Shown: piece after piece, positions 15,967-25,026 of the stretch
Numbering within the stretch: position 1 is the first letter of the stretch
How the letters are laid out: each line of letters starts with the position of its first letter
DNA from: Deinococci bacterium
Lineage (GTDB): Bacteria; Deinococcota; Deinococci; Deinococcales; Trueperaceae
Assembly (NCBI GenBank): GCA_030149325.1
Contig: JASBRS010000016.1
Coordinates: 1-38,250 of the forward strand
Length of the DNA: 38,250 nt
Direction of reading: 5' to 3'
Position numbers and translations under genes: made by a program
The notes under the pieces: generated by a model
Database searches by the model: none
Seen by the model: the letters and a program-made list of their open reading frames with translations, nothing else
Told to the model about the DNA's origin: nothing

Positions 15967-16581
15967 TCAGAACAGGCCTCCCTGGCGGGCGGTGTCGATC
16001 GGCACCGGGGGGCCCTTGGGCGGGAGCTCGGCGAGCACACGGACGAGCTCCTGCATGTCCTGCCAGGTCTGCCACTTGGGGCCGCCGCGGTCCCGGCTCG
16101 GGTTCCGGAGCAGGTAGGCGGGGTGGTACAGCGGGAAGACGCGGATGCCGTGCCACTCGTACCACTTGCCGTGCGTCCGGGTGATGCCCTCCTTGGTGTC
16201 CAGGAAGTACTGGGTGGGCACGTTGCCGAGGGTGGCGATGACCTGCGGCCGGATCAGCCGGATCTGCTCGAGCAGCAGCGGCTCGCTGGCGGCGATCTCC
16301 TCGGGCCGCGGGTTGCGGTTGCCCGGCGGCCGGAACTTGACCATGTTGGTGATGTAGACGGCGTCGCGGTCGAGATCGACCGAGGCCAGCACGCGATCGA
16401 GGAGCTGCCCGGCGCGCCCCACGAAGGGTCGGCCGGAGAGATCCTCCTCCTCGCCGGGGGCCTCGCCGACCAGCATCAGCCGGGCGTCGGGGTCGCCTTC
16501 GCCGAAGACCAGGTTGGTCGACAGGTCGTGCAGCGCCTCGGGGCGTCGGGCCGCGTCGCGCTCGAGCTCTTGCAGCGTCAC
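15967..16581 (-). CDS. Family 4 uracil-DNA glycosylase lacking the Fe-S cysteines
   Basis: Removes uracil from DNA to start base-excision repair. The 204-residue protein is close to Thermus UDGa across its length: NLVFGEGDPDARLMLVGEAPGEEED (catalytic motif I, GEAPG), SGRPFVGRAGQLL, YITNMVKFRPP, GKWYEWHGIRVFPLYHPAYLLRNPSR (motif II, HPAYLL). The unusual point is that it has no cysteine at all. The N-terminal CxxC is missing, the VKCRPP cysteine is Phe and the fourth position is Ser/Ala. The family's 4Fe-4S cluster therefore cannot form in the usual way. The GTG at 16581 lies 6 nt after a TATGAC, giving a leaderless-type start. DUF1844 and dtd follow. Confidence 0.93.
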   Translation of the reverse strand: MTLQELERDAARRPEALHDLSTNLVFGEGDPDARLMLVGEAPGEEEDLSGRPFVGRAGQLLDRVLASVDLDRDAVYITNMVKFRPPGNRNPRPEEIAASEPLLLEQIRLIRPQVIATLGNVPTQYFLDTKEGITRTHGKWYEWHGIRVFPLYHPAYLLRNPSRDRGGPKWQTWQDMQELVRVLAELPPKGPPVPIDTARQGGLF

Positions 16582-16587
16582 GGCCTA

Positions 16588-16593
16588 GTCATA
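16588..16593 (-). promoter_or_regulatory. -10 element for the uracil-DNA glycosylase gene
   Basis: Minus-strand TATGAC, within TTATGACT, sits 6 nt before the GTG start at 16581. No Shine-Dalgarno lies between. It fits the leaderless pattern of the window though the last base departs from TANNNT. Confidence 0.4.
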
Positions 16594-16638
16594 ACATGCT
16601 CCGCAGACGCCTCGGGGACGCGCCCGTGGGCCCCCGGG

Positions 16639-17019
16639 TCAGGGTGCGGGAGCGTCCAGCGGCGGCCGCTGGCTGCGCACCTCGCGGCGCACCTTGGGCT
16701 CGAGCCCGATCATCAGGAAGAAGTTCTCGAGGGCGTTCTCCTCGCCCTTGATCTCGGTGAAGGCGGCGTCGTCGGTGCCCGTCACGAAGGGGAGTTCCTG
16801 GTAGCGGCGGAGGGCTTCGCGCACGACGTCGGCGGGGCTCTGCGTCTGGGCGATCTCGGTCAGGCGCGCGTACACGTTGCGGCGGGCCTCGGCATGACGA
16901 CGGAAGGCATCGGGGTTGTCCGTCTCGGCCGAGCGCAGCAGGTCCTGCTTGGCGATCCGACGGTAGTGCTTCAGACCGCGGATGATCTCGTCCGAGCTGA
17001 GAACCACGTTGACGTCCAT
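16639..17019 (-). CDS. Conserved-looking protein of unknown function, 126 residues
   Basis: I do not recognise this family. The soluble, mostly helical, charged protein begins MDVNVVLSSDEIIRGLKHYRR, has a central Arg/Glu-rich helical stretch (FRRHAEARRNVYARLTEIAQ) and ends in a Pro-rich tail. It has no cysteine, no signal peptide and no membrane segment. Coding is supported by a good ribosome site (GGAAGGAG, 5 nt before the ATG at 17019), by codons ending in G/C, and by a compact fit between its neighbours. The longer upstream reading lacks support. It lies 57 nt upstream of the UDG start on the same strand, but the UDG appears to have its own -10. Confidence 0.7.
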   Translation of the reverse strand: MDVNVVLSSDEIIRGLKHYRRIAKQDLLRSAETDNPDAFRRHAEARRNVYARLTEIAQTQSPADVVREALRRYQELPFVTGTDDAAFTEIKGEENALENFFLMIGLEPKVRREVRSQRPPLDAPAP

Positions 17020-17161
17020 AGCCACTCCTTCCGGGCGCCCTAGCGCCCCACCCCGAAGCCTCGCAGCCCTTCGGGCCGCGCAGACAGCCTTCCTCGCGTG
17101 TCGTGGTCGCGTCCGCCCGCCGCCTGCACCGTGGGCCACCGTCGTGGCCGGCGCAGGACTG

Positions 17162-17176
17162 GGACGGCCGCCGTCC
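17162..17176. terminator. Hairpin after the zinc-ribbon gene
   Basis: GGACGG-CCG-CCGTCC, a 6-bp stem that abuts the stop of the minus-strand zinc-ribbon gene (17177). No T run follows. The rest of 17020-17161 holds no gene that I can support. Confidence 0.35.
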
Positions 17177-17401
17177 TCATGCCTTCATCGCCCTCATCGG
17201 GACCGGGGGAAGATCGTCCCCCGAGCGCTCGAGCACCTCGCCCGAGAAGCGTTGGAGCGCGCTCAGCTCGTCCGCGTCCGAGCGGTACCCGCAGGCGCGG
17301 CACTCGACCTCGGTGAACCCCTCCACGTAGTGGTAGGTGATGGTGTCGCGACTCCCGCACTCGGGGCAGGGAGCCTCTTCGCGTCGACCTTCTGCGTCCA
17401 C
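17177..17401 (-). CDS. Small zinc-ribbon protein
   Basis: A 74-residue protein with two knuckles, CPEC at 12-15 and CRAC at 34-37, 18 residues apart, in a CPECGSRDTITYHYVEGFTEVECRACGYRS layout typical of a rubredoxin-like zinc ribbon. The C-terminal half is helical and charged. The function is unknown; such proteins bind nucleic acid or a partner protein. The GTG at 17401 has AAGGAG eight nt upstream, and a TAGACT -10 at 17421-17426 sits just before that. An ATG further upstream (17458) would begin before the promoter and is rejected. Confidence 0.75.
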   Translation of the reverse strand: MDAEGRREEAPCPECGSRDTITYHYVEGFTEVECRACGYRSDADELSALQRFSGEVLERSGDDLPPVPMRAMKA

Positions 17402-17420
17402 CTGGCTCGCTCCTTGGGCC

Positions 17421-17426
17421 AGTCTA
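17421..17426 (-). promoter_or_regulatory. -10 element for the zinc-ribbon gene
   Basis: Minus-strand TAGACT lies just upstream of the AAGGAG ribosome site (17410-17415) of the zinc-ribbon gene. The leader would be only about 12-14 nt. It lies in the 96-nt gap after recN, showing that the gene need not be read from the recN promoter. Confidence 0.4.
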
Positions 17427-17497
17427 TCGCACTCCCCGGGCCGCGCGTGCCGACGCACCCTACCTCACGAGCGATGGCGTTCAGGACGCCGTTCGTG

Positions 17498-19120
<1,623 letters not shown>

Positions 19121-19127
19121 GGCGTCC

Positions 19128-19133
19128 AGTATA
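19128..19133 (-). promoter_or_regulatory. -10 element for recN
   Basis: Minus-strand TATACT, a near-consensus -10, lies 7 nt before the recN GTG with no Shine-Dalgarno. This gives a leaderless-type start. Confidence 0.55.
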
Positions 19134-19200
19134 GGACCGGTGCGGCGGGCGCCGAGGGCGGCAGCGGCACGCGCCCGGTCCCGCGGTGGCGGCGCCGCGC

Positions 19201-19206
19201 TAGACT
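19201..19206 (+). promoter_or_regulatory. -10 element for the HMG-CoA lyase-like gene
   Basis: TAGACT lies 6 nt before the ATG at 19213, with CCGGGC between and no ribosome-binding site. It diverges from the recN -10, 67 nt away. Confidence 0.55.
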
Positions 19207-19212
19207 CCGGGC

Positions 19213-20088
19213 ATGACCGAGCCGTACGACGGCCGCACCGTGACCTGGGTCGAGTGTCCGCGCGACGCCTGGCAGGGGCTCGGCGCGCTGGTGCCGGAGG
19301 AGCGCAAGCGTGCGCACCTGCGGAGCCTGCTGCGCGCGGGCTTCCGGCACCTCGACCTCGGCTCCTTCGTATCGCCCCGGGCGGTGCCCCAGATGGCCGA
19401 CACCGAGGCGGTCTTGGCCGGGCTCGAGCGCCCGGCCGGCGCCGACTTCCTGTGCATCGTGGGCAACGAGCGTGGGCTCGAGCGCGCACGAGCGGCGCGC
19501 GGCGTGACCAGCGTGGGCTTCCCGTTGTCGATCGACGAGACCTTCCAGCAGCGCAACCTGGGGAGGTCGCTGGCCGAGTCGTGGGAGCTGGTCGCGAGGC
19601 TGCGGCGCTCGGCGGAGGCGGCGGGGATCGAGCTGGTCGTCTACCTGTCGATGGGGTTCGGCAACCCCTACGGCGATCCCTGGGCGCCGCAGGACACGGC
19701 GGATGCGGTGGAGCGACTGCGTGCGCTGGGGATCCGGCGCGTCGCCCTGGCCGATACCGTCGGAAGGGCCGATGCCGCGACCGTCACGGCGGTGCTCACG
19801 CGCGTCGCCCAGCCCGAGCGGCTCGGGCTCCACCTGCACGCCCGCCCCGACGGCTGGCCGGCGCTGCTCGAAGCGGGGCTCGCCGCCGGCGTCCGCTGGT
19901 ACGAAGGGGCGCTGTCGGGCATCGGCGGCTGTCCCTTCGCCGGCGATGCCCTGGTCGGCAACCTCCCGACCGAACGGGTGCTGCCGTGGCTGGCCGAGCG
20001 CGGCTACCGCACCGGCATCGACGAGGCGTTGCTCCCCGACCTCGCCGCCGACGCGGCCGACATCGCGGGGCGCTTCGCCACGCCCTGA
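19213..20088 (+). CDS. HMG-CoA lyase-like DRE-TIM metallolyase
   Basis: A 291-residue TIM-barrel protein of the HMG-CoA lyase branch. HMG-CoA lyase cleaves 3-hydroxy-3-methylglutaryl-CoA to acetyl-CoA and acetoacetate in leucine breakdown. Visible landmarks are PRDAWQG (Arg17, Asp18, in place of the usual PRDGLQ), the metal-binding HLHARPD (His207, His209), and GIGGCPFAG (Cys240, the position of the catalytic cysteine) followed by Asn250 in VGNLPTERV. The metal site, cysteine and asparagine are kept, so lyase chemistry is likely. The PRDAWQ change could alter specificity, and a related acyl-CoA aldol lyase is possible. It is alone on its strand between recN and nrnA; the acyl-CoA dehydrogenase 5 kb away might belong to the same pathway. 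Confidence 0.78.
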   Translation: MTEPYDGRTVTWVECPRDAWQGLGALVPEERKRAHLRSLLRAGFRHLDLGSFVSPRAVPQMADTEAVLAGLERPAGADFLCIVGNERGLERARAARGVTSVGFPLSIDETFQQRNLGRSLAESWELVARLRRSAEAAGIELVVYLSMGFGNPYGDPWAPQDTADAVERLRALGIRRVALADTVGRADAATVTAVLTRVAQPERLGLHLHARPDGWPALLEAGLAAGVRWYEGALSGIGGCPFAGDALVGNLPTERVLPWLAERGYRTGIDEALLPDLAADAADIAGRFATP

Positions 20089-20110
20089 CCCTGCACCGCA
20101 GCGGACGGCT

Positions 20111-21124
20111 TCAGCTCCCGGCCGGCACCGCGGCCAGGCGATCGAGCTCGCGTCGCGTGGCCTCCTCGAGGAGCTGCGCGGTGCGCTCCAGGTCGGCGTG
20201 CACGGTGGCGCCGGCCGCCACCCGGTGCCCGCCGCCCCCGAGCTCCGTGCAGATGGCCTGGGCCGAGGCGCCGTCGCGGCTCCGCACGCTGATCTTCACG
20301 GCGTCCTCGCGCTCCTTGAGCAGCGCGGCGACCTTGACGCCCTCGGCGTAGCGGATCAGCCCCACGAAATCGTCGGAGTCGTCGTCGCTCTGGCCGATGC
20401 GCTCGCGCATGGCGCGGGTGAGGCGCGCCGTGACCAGCTGCCCGCCGAGCCGGAACTCGACGGTGGCCATGACCTCGCCGAGCATCTTGAAGTAGTCGGG
20501 GTGGCGGAGCTGCAGCTGGTCGGTCAGCTCGGCGTAGGGCACGCCCACCTCGATGAGCTCGCCCGCCGCGTCCAGCACCGTGCGATCGGTGTTGGCGTGC
20601 CGGAAGTTGCCGGTGTCGGTGAGCATGCCGGTGAGGCACGGGGTCGCCACCGCGACCGTCCACGCGAACCCCATGGTGTCGAGGAGGTCCTTCACGAGGA
20701 CGGCGGTCGCCGCCTTGTCCGGGGCGACCACGGCCACGTCGCCGAAGCGATCGTTGGTGGGGTGGTGGTCGAGGTTGAGCGTCTTGACAGCGCCCTCGAG
20801 CGGCGCCCCCACCGCTCGGTCCTTGTCGGCCGCGTCGAGCACCGCCAGCAGGCAACCCGCGGGCAGCGCCTCCAGCGGCGCGCTGAGCTCGCCCGGCTCG
20901 GCGAGGAACGCCAGGAAGCGGGGCGGCTCGATCGGCAGGGTGACGTCCTTGCCGAGCGACCTCAGCGCTCGCGTGAGGGCCAGCGTGCTCCCCACGGCGT
21001 CGCCGTCGGGATCGACGTGGCTGACGACGACGATGGGTCCCTGCCAGCCCCTCAGGATGTCGGCGACCTCGGCCAGGCCGCGGCGGTAGGCGGCCTCGGA
21101 GGTGGGGTTCTCGGTGGTCTCCAT
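20111..21124 (-). CDS. nrnA: DHH/DHHA1 phosphoesterase, NrnA type
   Basis: A 337-residue nanoRNase/pAp phosphatase-like enzyme. The DHH domain shows SHVDPDGDAVGS (metal-binding Asp residues), LDAAD, the DHH motif in NLDHHPTNDRFGD, and LTDTGNFRHANT. The DHHA1 domain ends with GGGGHRVAAGATV, which binds substrate. NrnA-type enzymes degrade short oligoribonucleotides of 2-5 nt and pAp to mononucleotides. I chose the ATG at 21124: TATCAT lies 7 nt upstream, while the other in-frame ATG, three codons earlier, overlaps that element. It converges on the HMG-CoA lyase-like gene and diverges from the HtrA-like gene. Confidence 0.9.
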   Translation of the reverse strand: METTENPTSEAAYRRGLAEVADILRGWQGPIVVVSHVDPDGDAVGSTLALTRALRSLGKDVTLPIEPPRFLAFLAEPGELSAPLEALPAGCLLAVLDAADKDRAVGAPLEGAVKTLNLDHHPTNDRFGDVAVVAPDKAATAVLVKDLLDTMGFAWTVAVATPCLTGMLTDTGNFRHANTDRTVLDAAGELIEVGVPYAELTDQLQLRHPDYFKMLGEVMATVEFRLGGQLVTARLTRAMRERIGQSDDDSDDFVGLIRYAEGVKVAALLKEREDAVKISVRSRDGASAQAICTELGGGGHRVAAGATVHADLERTAQLLEEATRRELDRLAAVPAGS

Positions 21125-21131
21125 GCCGGCC

Positions 21132-21137
21132 ATGATA
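21132..21137 (-). promoter_or_regulatory. -10 element for nrnA
   Basis: Minus-strand TATCAT lies 7 nt before the ATG at 21124 with no Shine-Dalgarno between. It decides the start codon. Confidence 0.5.
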
Positions 21138-21240
21138 CCGCCGGCCCCACGAGCTCCCTTTCCAGGGTCGCTCCCCGCGTCCGCCGCCGGGAGCGCTGCC
21201 GGGTGTCGCACGTTCGGCGTCCGCGACCGCCGCACACGCG

Positions 21241-21246
21241 CATAAT
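21241..21246 (+). promoter_or_regulatory. -10 element for the HtrA-like gene
   Basis: CATAAT, one mismatch from the consensus -10, lies 6 nt before the ATG at 21253. No Shine-Dalgarno is present. The 94 nt between it and the nrnA -10 holds nothing else that I can identify. Confidence 0.5.
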
Positions 21247-21252
21247 GGCGAC

Positions 21253-22671
21253 ATGCACGAGGACGGCCGCTGGCCTCCGGAGCCGGACGACGGGGTCGAC
21301 ACGGGCGCCGACGCTCCGGTCGGGGCCGAGGGCGACGGCAGCCCAACGTCGTCGCTCGGAGGCGCGCCCTCCGGCGAGGGCGCGCCCTTCGCCGACGGCG
21401 CGCCCGAGGCACCCCGGCTCGGCGACGAGGCCTGGCCAGGCGCCGCCGCCGAGGGCTCGTGGCCGCCGCAGCGGTCGGGACGGCGCCCGGGGGTGCGCGT
21501 CCTCACGCTGGTCCTCATGGGCGTGCTGCTGCTGGTGGCGGTGCTGGGCGGGTTGGAATCGCGTCCCCGCCAGGTCCGGCAGGTGGCGCAGACGCTCCCG
21601 CCGGTCGAGCAACCCACCGGTCAGCTGGCCCGGGCCTACGCCAGCGCCCGCGAGGCGACGGTGCGCATCGAGGCGCGCTGCGGCGGACGCTACGGCGACG
21701 AGCCCATCGGCCTCGGCACCGGCTTCTTCATCCGTTCCGACGGCCGGGTCCTGACCGCCTACCACGTGGTCGATCCCGCGGAGCAGGGGGCGCCCTGCAG
21801 CGTGAGCTACGTCGCGGTCACGCCGGAGCGACTGGAGTACCCGCTGACGCTGGTCGGGTTCGATGCCTACCACGACCTGGCGGTGCTGCAGGCCGCGGTC
21901 GACCGCGCCGTGCCGACCCTCGCCCTGGCCCCGGCCCTGCCGCGCGCGGGGACGGCGGTGGTGGCCATCGGCAACAGTCGCAACCAGTTCCTGCAGGCGC
22001 GTGCCGGCGAGGTCACGCGGTTGGGGGTGCATGCCGGCCGCCCCGACTTCGCCGACAACACCATCGAGCTCACCAACTCCCTCGCCCCCGGCGACTCCGG
22101 CGGACCGGTCGTCAACGCCGCAGGGCAGGCCGTGGGGGTGGTGAGTTACATCAGCTTCGATCCCTCCGCGATGACCTCGAACACCTTCGTTCCGCCGTTC
22201 CTGCGAGGCGTGCCGCTTCCCCAGGGCTACGCCTCCTACGCCGTGCCGGTCGCCGGCAGCGATCTGGTGGCGCGGCTCGAGGCGGGGGAGAAGCGCGACG
22301 TCCCCGTGGTGGGGTTCACGTGGCGCCCCGGCTTCGACTACGATCCCGCGCGCAGCGACGCCTACCTCGGCCCGCGCCCCGGCGTCATCGTGTGGCAGGT
22401 GCAGCCCGGCGGTCCCGCCGACCGTGCGGGCCTGCGCAGCTATCGCGAGGGCCGCACCGTGGGCGCCGACGGGAGCGTCACGGGCAGGCCCGAGGCCGAC
22501 GTCATCACCGCCATCGACGGCACCGCCACCCCGACGTTCTACGACCTGCTGGCGCTGGTGCGCCAGAAGGCGATCGGTCAGACGGTGGTCCTGAGCGTGG
22601 AGCGCGGCAACGCCATCTTCCACGTGCCGCTGACGCTGGGTGCACAGCGCTCGGTGTTCGCGCCGCCCTGA
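21253..22671 (+). CDS. Membrane-anchored HtrA/DegP-like serine protease
   Basis: A 472-residue protein. Residues 1-79 are acidic, Gly/Pro/Ala-rich and probably disordered in the cytoplasm. A membrane helix follows at about 82-100, then an extracytoplasmic trypsin-like domain with His171 (TAYHVVDP), Asp208 (YHDLAVLQ) and Ser282 (PGDSGGPVV). The C-terminal region (about 374-462) has a PDZ fold, with GVIVWQVQPGGPADRAGLR and DVITAIDGT. HtrA proteases handle misfolded envelope proteins. The part between the catalytic domain and the PDZ (about 300-370) is longer than usual and has Pro/Phe-rich loops. The gene stands alone, with its own promoter and a strong terminator. Confidence 0.9.
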   Translation: MHEDGRWPPEPDDGVDTGADAPVGAEGDGSPTSSLGGAPSGEGAPFADGAPEAPRLGDEAWPGAAAEGSWPPQRSGRRPGVRVLTLVLMGVLLLVAVLGGLESRPRQVRQVAQTLPPVEQPTGQLARAYASAREATVRIEARCGGRYGDEPIGLGTGFFIRSDGRVLTAYHVVDPAEQGAPCSVSYVAVTPERLEYPLTLVGFDAYHDLAVLQAAVDRAVPTLALAPALPRAGTAVVAIGNSRNQFLQARAGEVTRLGVHAGRPDFADNTIELTNSLAPGDSGGPVVNAAGQAVGVVSYISFDPSAMTSNTFVPPFLRGVPLPQGYASYAVPVAGSDLVARLEAGEKRDVPVVGFTWRPGFDYDPARSDAYLGPRPGVIVWQVQPGGPADRAGLRSYREGRTVGADGSVTGRPEADVITAIDGTATPTFYDLLALVRQKAIGQTVVLSVERGNAIFHVPLTLGAQRSVFAPP

Positions 22672-22687
22672 ACCCGGGCCCGACGAC

Positions 22688-22713
22688 GGCGCCCCCTCGC
22701 AGGAGGGGGCGCC
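22688..22713. terminator. Perfect bidirectional hairpin terminator
   Basis: GGCGCCCCCTC-GCAG-GAGGGGGCGCC, a perfect 11-bp stem between the HtrA-like stop (22671) and the 3' end of the convergent tRNA-Ile (22720). No T run follows on either side, but position and strength make a terminator for both the likely reading. Confidence 0.75.
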
Positions 22714-22719
22714 GTGGCG

Positions 22720-22796
22720 TGGTGGGCGATGGTGGACTCGAACCACCGACCTCGTCGTTATCAGCGACGCGCTCTAACCGACTGAGCTAATCGCCC
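22720..22796 (-). tRNA. tRNA-Ile (anticodon GAU)
   Basis: The minus strand folds as a complete tRNA. The acceptor stem is GGGCGAT/ATCGCCC, the D stem GCTC/GAGC, the anticodon stem CGTCG/CGACG with loop CTGATAA, and the T stem GGTGG/CCACC with loop TTCGAGT. The discriminator is A and the terminal CCA is encoded (22720-22722). Anticodon GAT (22760-22762) reads AUC and AUU. It stands alone, not in an rRNA spacer. Confidence 0.97.
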
Positions 22797-22826
22797 GTGC
22801 TGGCCGCCGAGCGGCGAGCGACCCCG

Positions 22827-22856
22827 ATGCTATCACGGCCTCCGAGACAGGGTCAA
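22827..22856 (-). promoter_or_regulatory. Promoter of tRNA-Ile
   Basis: On the minus strand TTGACC (22851-22856) and TAGCAT (22827-22832) are separated by 18 nt, about 30 nt upstream of the tRNA 5' end. This is one of the two promoters in the window with a recognisable -35. The start would fall near 22820, leaving a 5' leader of about 24 nt for RNase P to remove. Confidence 0.65.
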
Positions 22857-22937
22857 GGCACATCCAGGAGGCGTTTCGTGCGTAGGGGACGGGGGGAACT
22901 GCCCTGCCAGCCTACCCGGCGGGAGACGAGGGGCCTG

Positions 22938-22943
22938 TACAAT
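22938..22943 (+). promoter_or_regulatory. -10 element for ispH
   Basis: TACAAT lies 8 nt before the ATG at 22952. An AGGA falls between, but too close to the start codon to act as a normal ribosome site. Confidence 0.5.
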
Positions 22944-22951
22944 CGCAGGAC

Positions 22952-23950
22952 ATGGTCGAGCGGCTCTACCTCGCCAAACCCCGCGGCTTCTGCGCCGGTG
23001 TCGTCATGGCCATCGACGCGGTGCGCACCGCCGCGCGCCGCCACGCCGCCGAGGCGCGGCCGGGCGTCACCGTCTACCACTCCATCGTGCACAACCGGAC
23101 CGTGGTCGAGCGGCTCCAGCACGAGGAGGGCGTGGCCTTCGTGGAGTCGATCGACGAGGTGGGTGCGGGCGGTAGCGCCTCCGACACGGTGATCTTCAGC
23201 GCCCACGGCGTGGCCCCCGAGGTGCGCCGGCAGGCCGACCGAGCGGGCCTCACCACCATCGACGCCACCTGCCCGCTGGTGACGAAGGTGCACAACGAGG
23301 CCAGGAAGTACGCCCAGCGCGGCTACCACATCCTGCTCATCGGCGACTCCATGCACCACCAGGAGGTCGTCGGTACGCGCGGCGAGGCCCCCGAGCACAC
23401 CACCGTGGTGGCGGTGCTCGGGGACCGCGACGGCGATCCCGAGCTCGCCGACCCCGAGACGGTGGAGGTGCCCGATCCGTCGAGGGTCGTGGTGCTCACC
23501 CAGACCACGCTGTCGGTCGACGACACCCAGCGGACGGTGGCGCTGCTCCAGCGCCGCTTCCCCGAGCTGGTGGTGCCGCCCGCCGACGACCTGTGCTACG
23601 CGACCAAGAACCGCCAGGACGCGGTCCGCGCCATCGCACCGCGGGTCGAGCTGTTCCTGGTGGTGACCAGCCCCACCAGCTCCAACGGCATGCGCCTGCT
23701 GGAGCTGGCGCAGCAGCTCTCGGGCAACGCTCGGCGGATCGACGGCGTCGGCGACATCGAGGAGGGCTGGCTTCACGGCGTGCGCAACGTCGGTGTGACC
23801 TCGGCGGCGTCGACGCCGGAGGACCTGGTGCAGGCGGTCGTCGCACGCTTCCGCGACGCCAACCCGGCGCTCGAGGTGGTGGAGGAGGGGGAGTGGGAGG
23901 AAATCGAGTTCCGCGCCCCCCGGCCGCGCCCGCCCGGAGGCGGAGCGTGA
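22952..23950 (+). CDS. ispH: 4-hydroxy-3-methylbut-2-enyl diphosphate reductase
   Basis: IspH carries out the last step of the methylerythritol phosphate pathway, reducing HMBPP to IPP and DMAPP with an Fe-S cluster. The 332-residue protein has the three cluster cysteines: Cys14 in KPRGFCAGV, Cys107 in [11 protein letters not shown] and Cys215 in [11 protein letters not shown]. Substrate-binding [21 protein letters not shown] and [11 protein letters not shown] are also present. The C-terminal tail after about residue 310 is Glu-rich and then Arg/Pro-rich, beyond the usual end. The stop overlaps the dusA start as GTGA. The isoprenoid product would feed quinones and carotenoids. Confidence 0.95.
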   Translation: MVERLYLAKPRGFCAGVVMAIDAVRTAARRHAAEARPGVTVYHSIVHNRTVVERLQHEEGVAFVESIDEVGAGGSASDTVIFSAHGVAPEVRRQADRAGLTTIDATCPLVTKVHNEARKYAQRGYHILLIGDSMHHQEVVGTRGEAPEHTTVVAVLGDRDGDPELADPETVEVPDPSRVVVLTQTTLSVDDTQRTVALLQRRFPELVVPPADDLCYATKNRQDAVRAIAPRVELFLVVTSPTSSNGMRLLELAQQLSGNARRIDGVGDIEEGWLHGVRNVGVTSAASTPEDLVQAVVARFRDANPALEVVEEGEWEEIEFRAPRPRPPGGGA

Positions 23951-24987
23951 GGTCGCGCCGCACCTCCCCCCAGCCGCTGTCGGTCGCACCGATGATGGAC
24001 CGCACCGACCGCCACTTCCGCTACCTGCTCCGCGCGATCACGCGCGAGACCCTGCTCTACACCGAGATGGTGACGGCCAAGGCGGTGCTCCACGGCGACC
24101 GCGGGCGTCTGCTCGGGTTCCACCCCGAGGAGCGGCCCCTGGCCTTGCAGCTCGGCGGCGACGATCCGCGCGAGCTGGCGGAGGCGGCCCGGCTGGGGGA
24201 GGCGTGGGGGTACGACGAGGTGAACCTGAACGTGGGTTGCCCCAGCCCGCGGGTGGCCGCCGCCGATTTCGGCGCCGTTCTGATGGGCCGGCCCGAGACC
24301 GTGGCGCGCGCCGTCGAAGCGATGCGTGCGGCGGTCGGCATCCCGGTCACGGTGAAGCATCGCATCGGCATCGACGAGCTCGACCAGTACGCCGACCTCG
24401 AGCGCTTCGTGCGCATCGTGGCGATGGCGGGCGCCGACGCCTTCACCGTGCACGCCCGCAAGGCCTGGTTGTCGGGGCTGAGCCCCAAGGAGAACCGCGA
24501 GGTCCCGCCCCTGCGTTACCCCGAGGTCTACCGTCTCAAGCGTGAACGACCCGACCTGGTGATCGAGCTCAACGGCGGCGTGCGCGACCTCGACGCCGCC
24601 GAGGAGCACCTCCGTCACGTCGACGGCGTGATGATCGGACGTGCCGCCTACGACGATCCCATGCTGCTGGCGGGGGCCGACGCACGCCTCTACGCGTCCG
24701 GGGCGCCCACGGCCGATCGCCGCGCGGTGGTCGAGCACATGGTCCCCTACGTCGAGGAGCGGCTGGCCGACGGTGCGCCCTTGCACGCGCTCACACGCCA
24801 CCTGCTCAACCTCTACCGGGGCCGCCCCGGCGGACGCCGGTGGCGGCGCCACCTCAGCGAAGGGGTGCTGCGGCCGGGAGCGGGCCCGGAGCTGCTGCTC
24901 GAGGGGCTGCGCCTGGTCGAGGACGGCACCTACGACGGTGCCCGCCACGCGGCCGACGCGGCCGCACCCCTGGCCGGGGCTACCTGA
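23947..24987 (+). CDS. dusA: tRNA-dihydrouridine synthase, DusA type
   Basis: An FMN enzyme that reduces uridines in the tRNA D-loop, typically U20/U20a for DusA. The 346-residue protein has [18 protein letters not shown] at the N-terminus, YTEMVTA, QLGG, catalytic Cys98 in [40 protein letters not shown] (a DusA hallmark) and the FMN phosphate site ELNGGVRD...[12 protein letters not shown]. The GTG at 23947 overlaps the ispH stop and follows GGAGG at 6 nt, which settles the start against longer in-frame readings inside ispH. It is the second gene of the ispH-dusA pair. Confidence 0.94.
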   Translation: MRSRRTSPQPLSVAPMMDRTDRHFRYLLRAITRETLLYTEMVTAKAVLHGDRGRLLGFHPEERPLALQLGGDDPRELAEAARLGEAWGYDEVNLNVGCPSPRVAAADFGAVLMGRPETVARAVEAMRAAVGIPVTVKHRIGIDELDQYADLERFVRIVAMAGADAFTVHARKAWLSGLSPKENREVPPLRYPEVYRLKRERPDLVIELNGGVRDLDAAEEHLRHVDGVMIGRAAYDDPMLLAGADARLYASGAPTADRRAVVEHMVPYVEERLADGAPLHALTRHLLNLYRGRPGGRRWRRHLSEGVLRPGAGPELLLEGLRLVEDGTYDGARHAADAAAPLAGAT

Positions 24988-24996
24988 CCGAGGGGT

Positions 24997-25025
24997 GCCG
25001 AGCGCGGACGCGCGCCGCGCGCGGC
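24997..25025. terminator. Hairpin between convergent dusA and acyl-CoA dehydrogenase genes
   Basis: GCCGAGCGCG and CGCGCGCGGC pair over 10 bp with one mismatch around a 9-nt loop, filling most of the 39-nt gap between the two stops. It could serve both transcripts. Confidence 0.45.
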
Positions 25026-25026
25026 G

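Noticed and set aside
17040-17360. A 106-codon minus-strand frame overlapping the zinc-ribbon gene
   Set aside because: It is arginine-rich, in a different frame from the zinc-ribbon protein, with no ribosome site or family similarity.
21355-21410. Three GGCGCGCCC copies in the htrA-like gene
   Set aside because: They encode Gly-Ala-Pro in a disordered Gly/Ala/Pro-rich segment and are expected from GC-rich codons. The spacing is irregular, so I do not call a repeat element.
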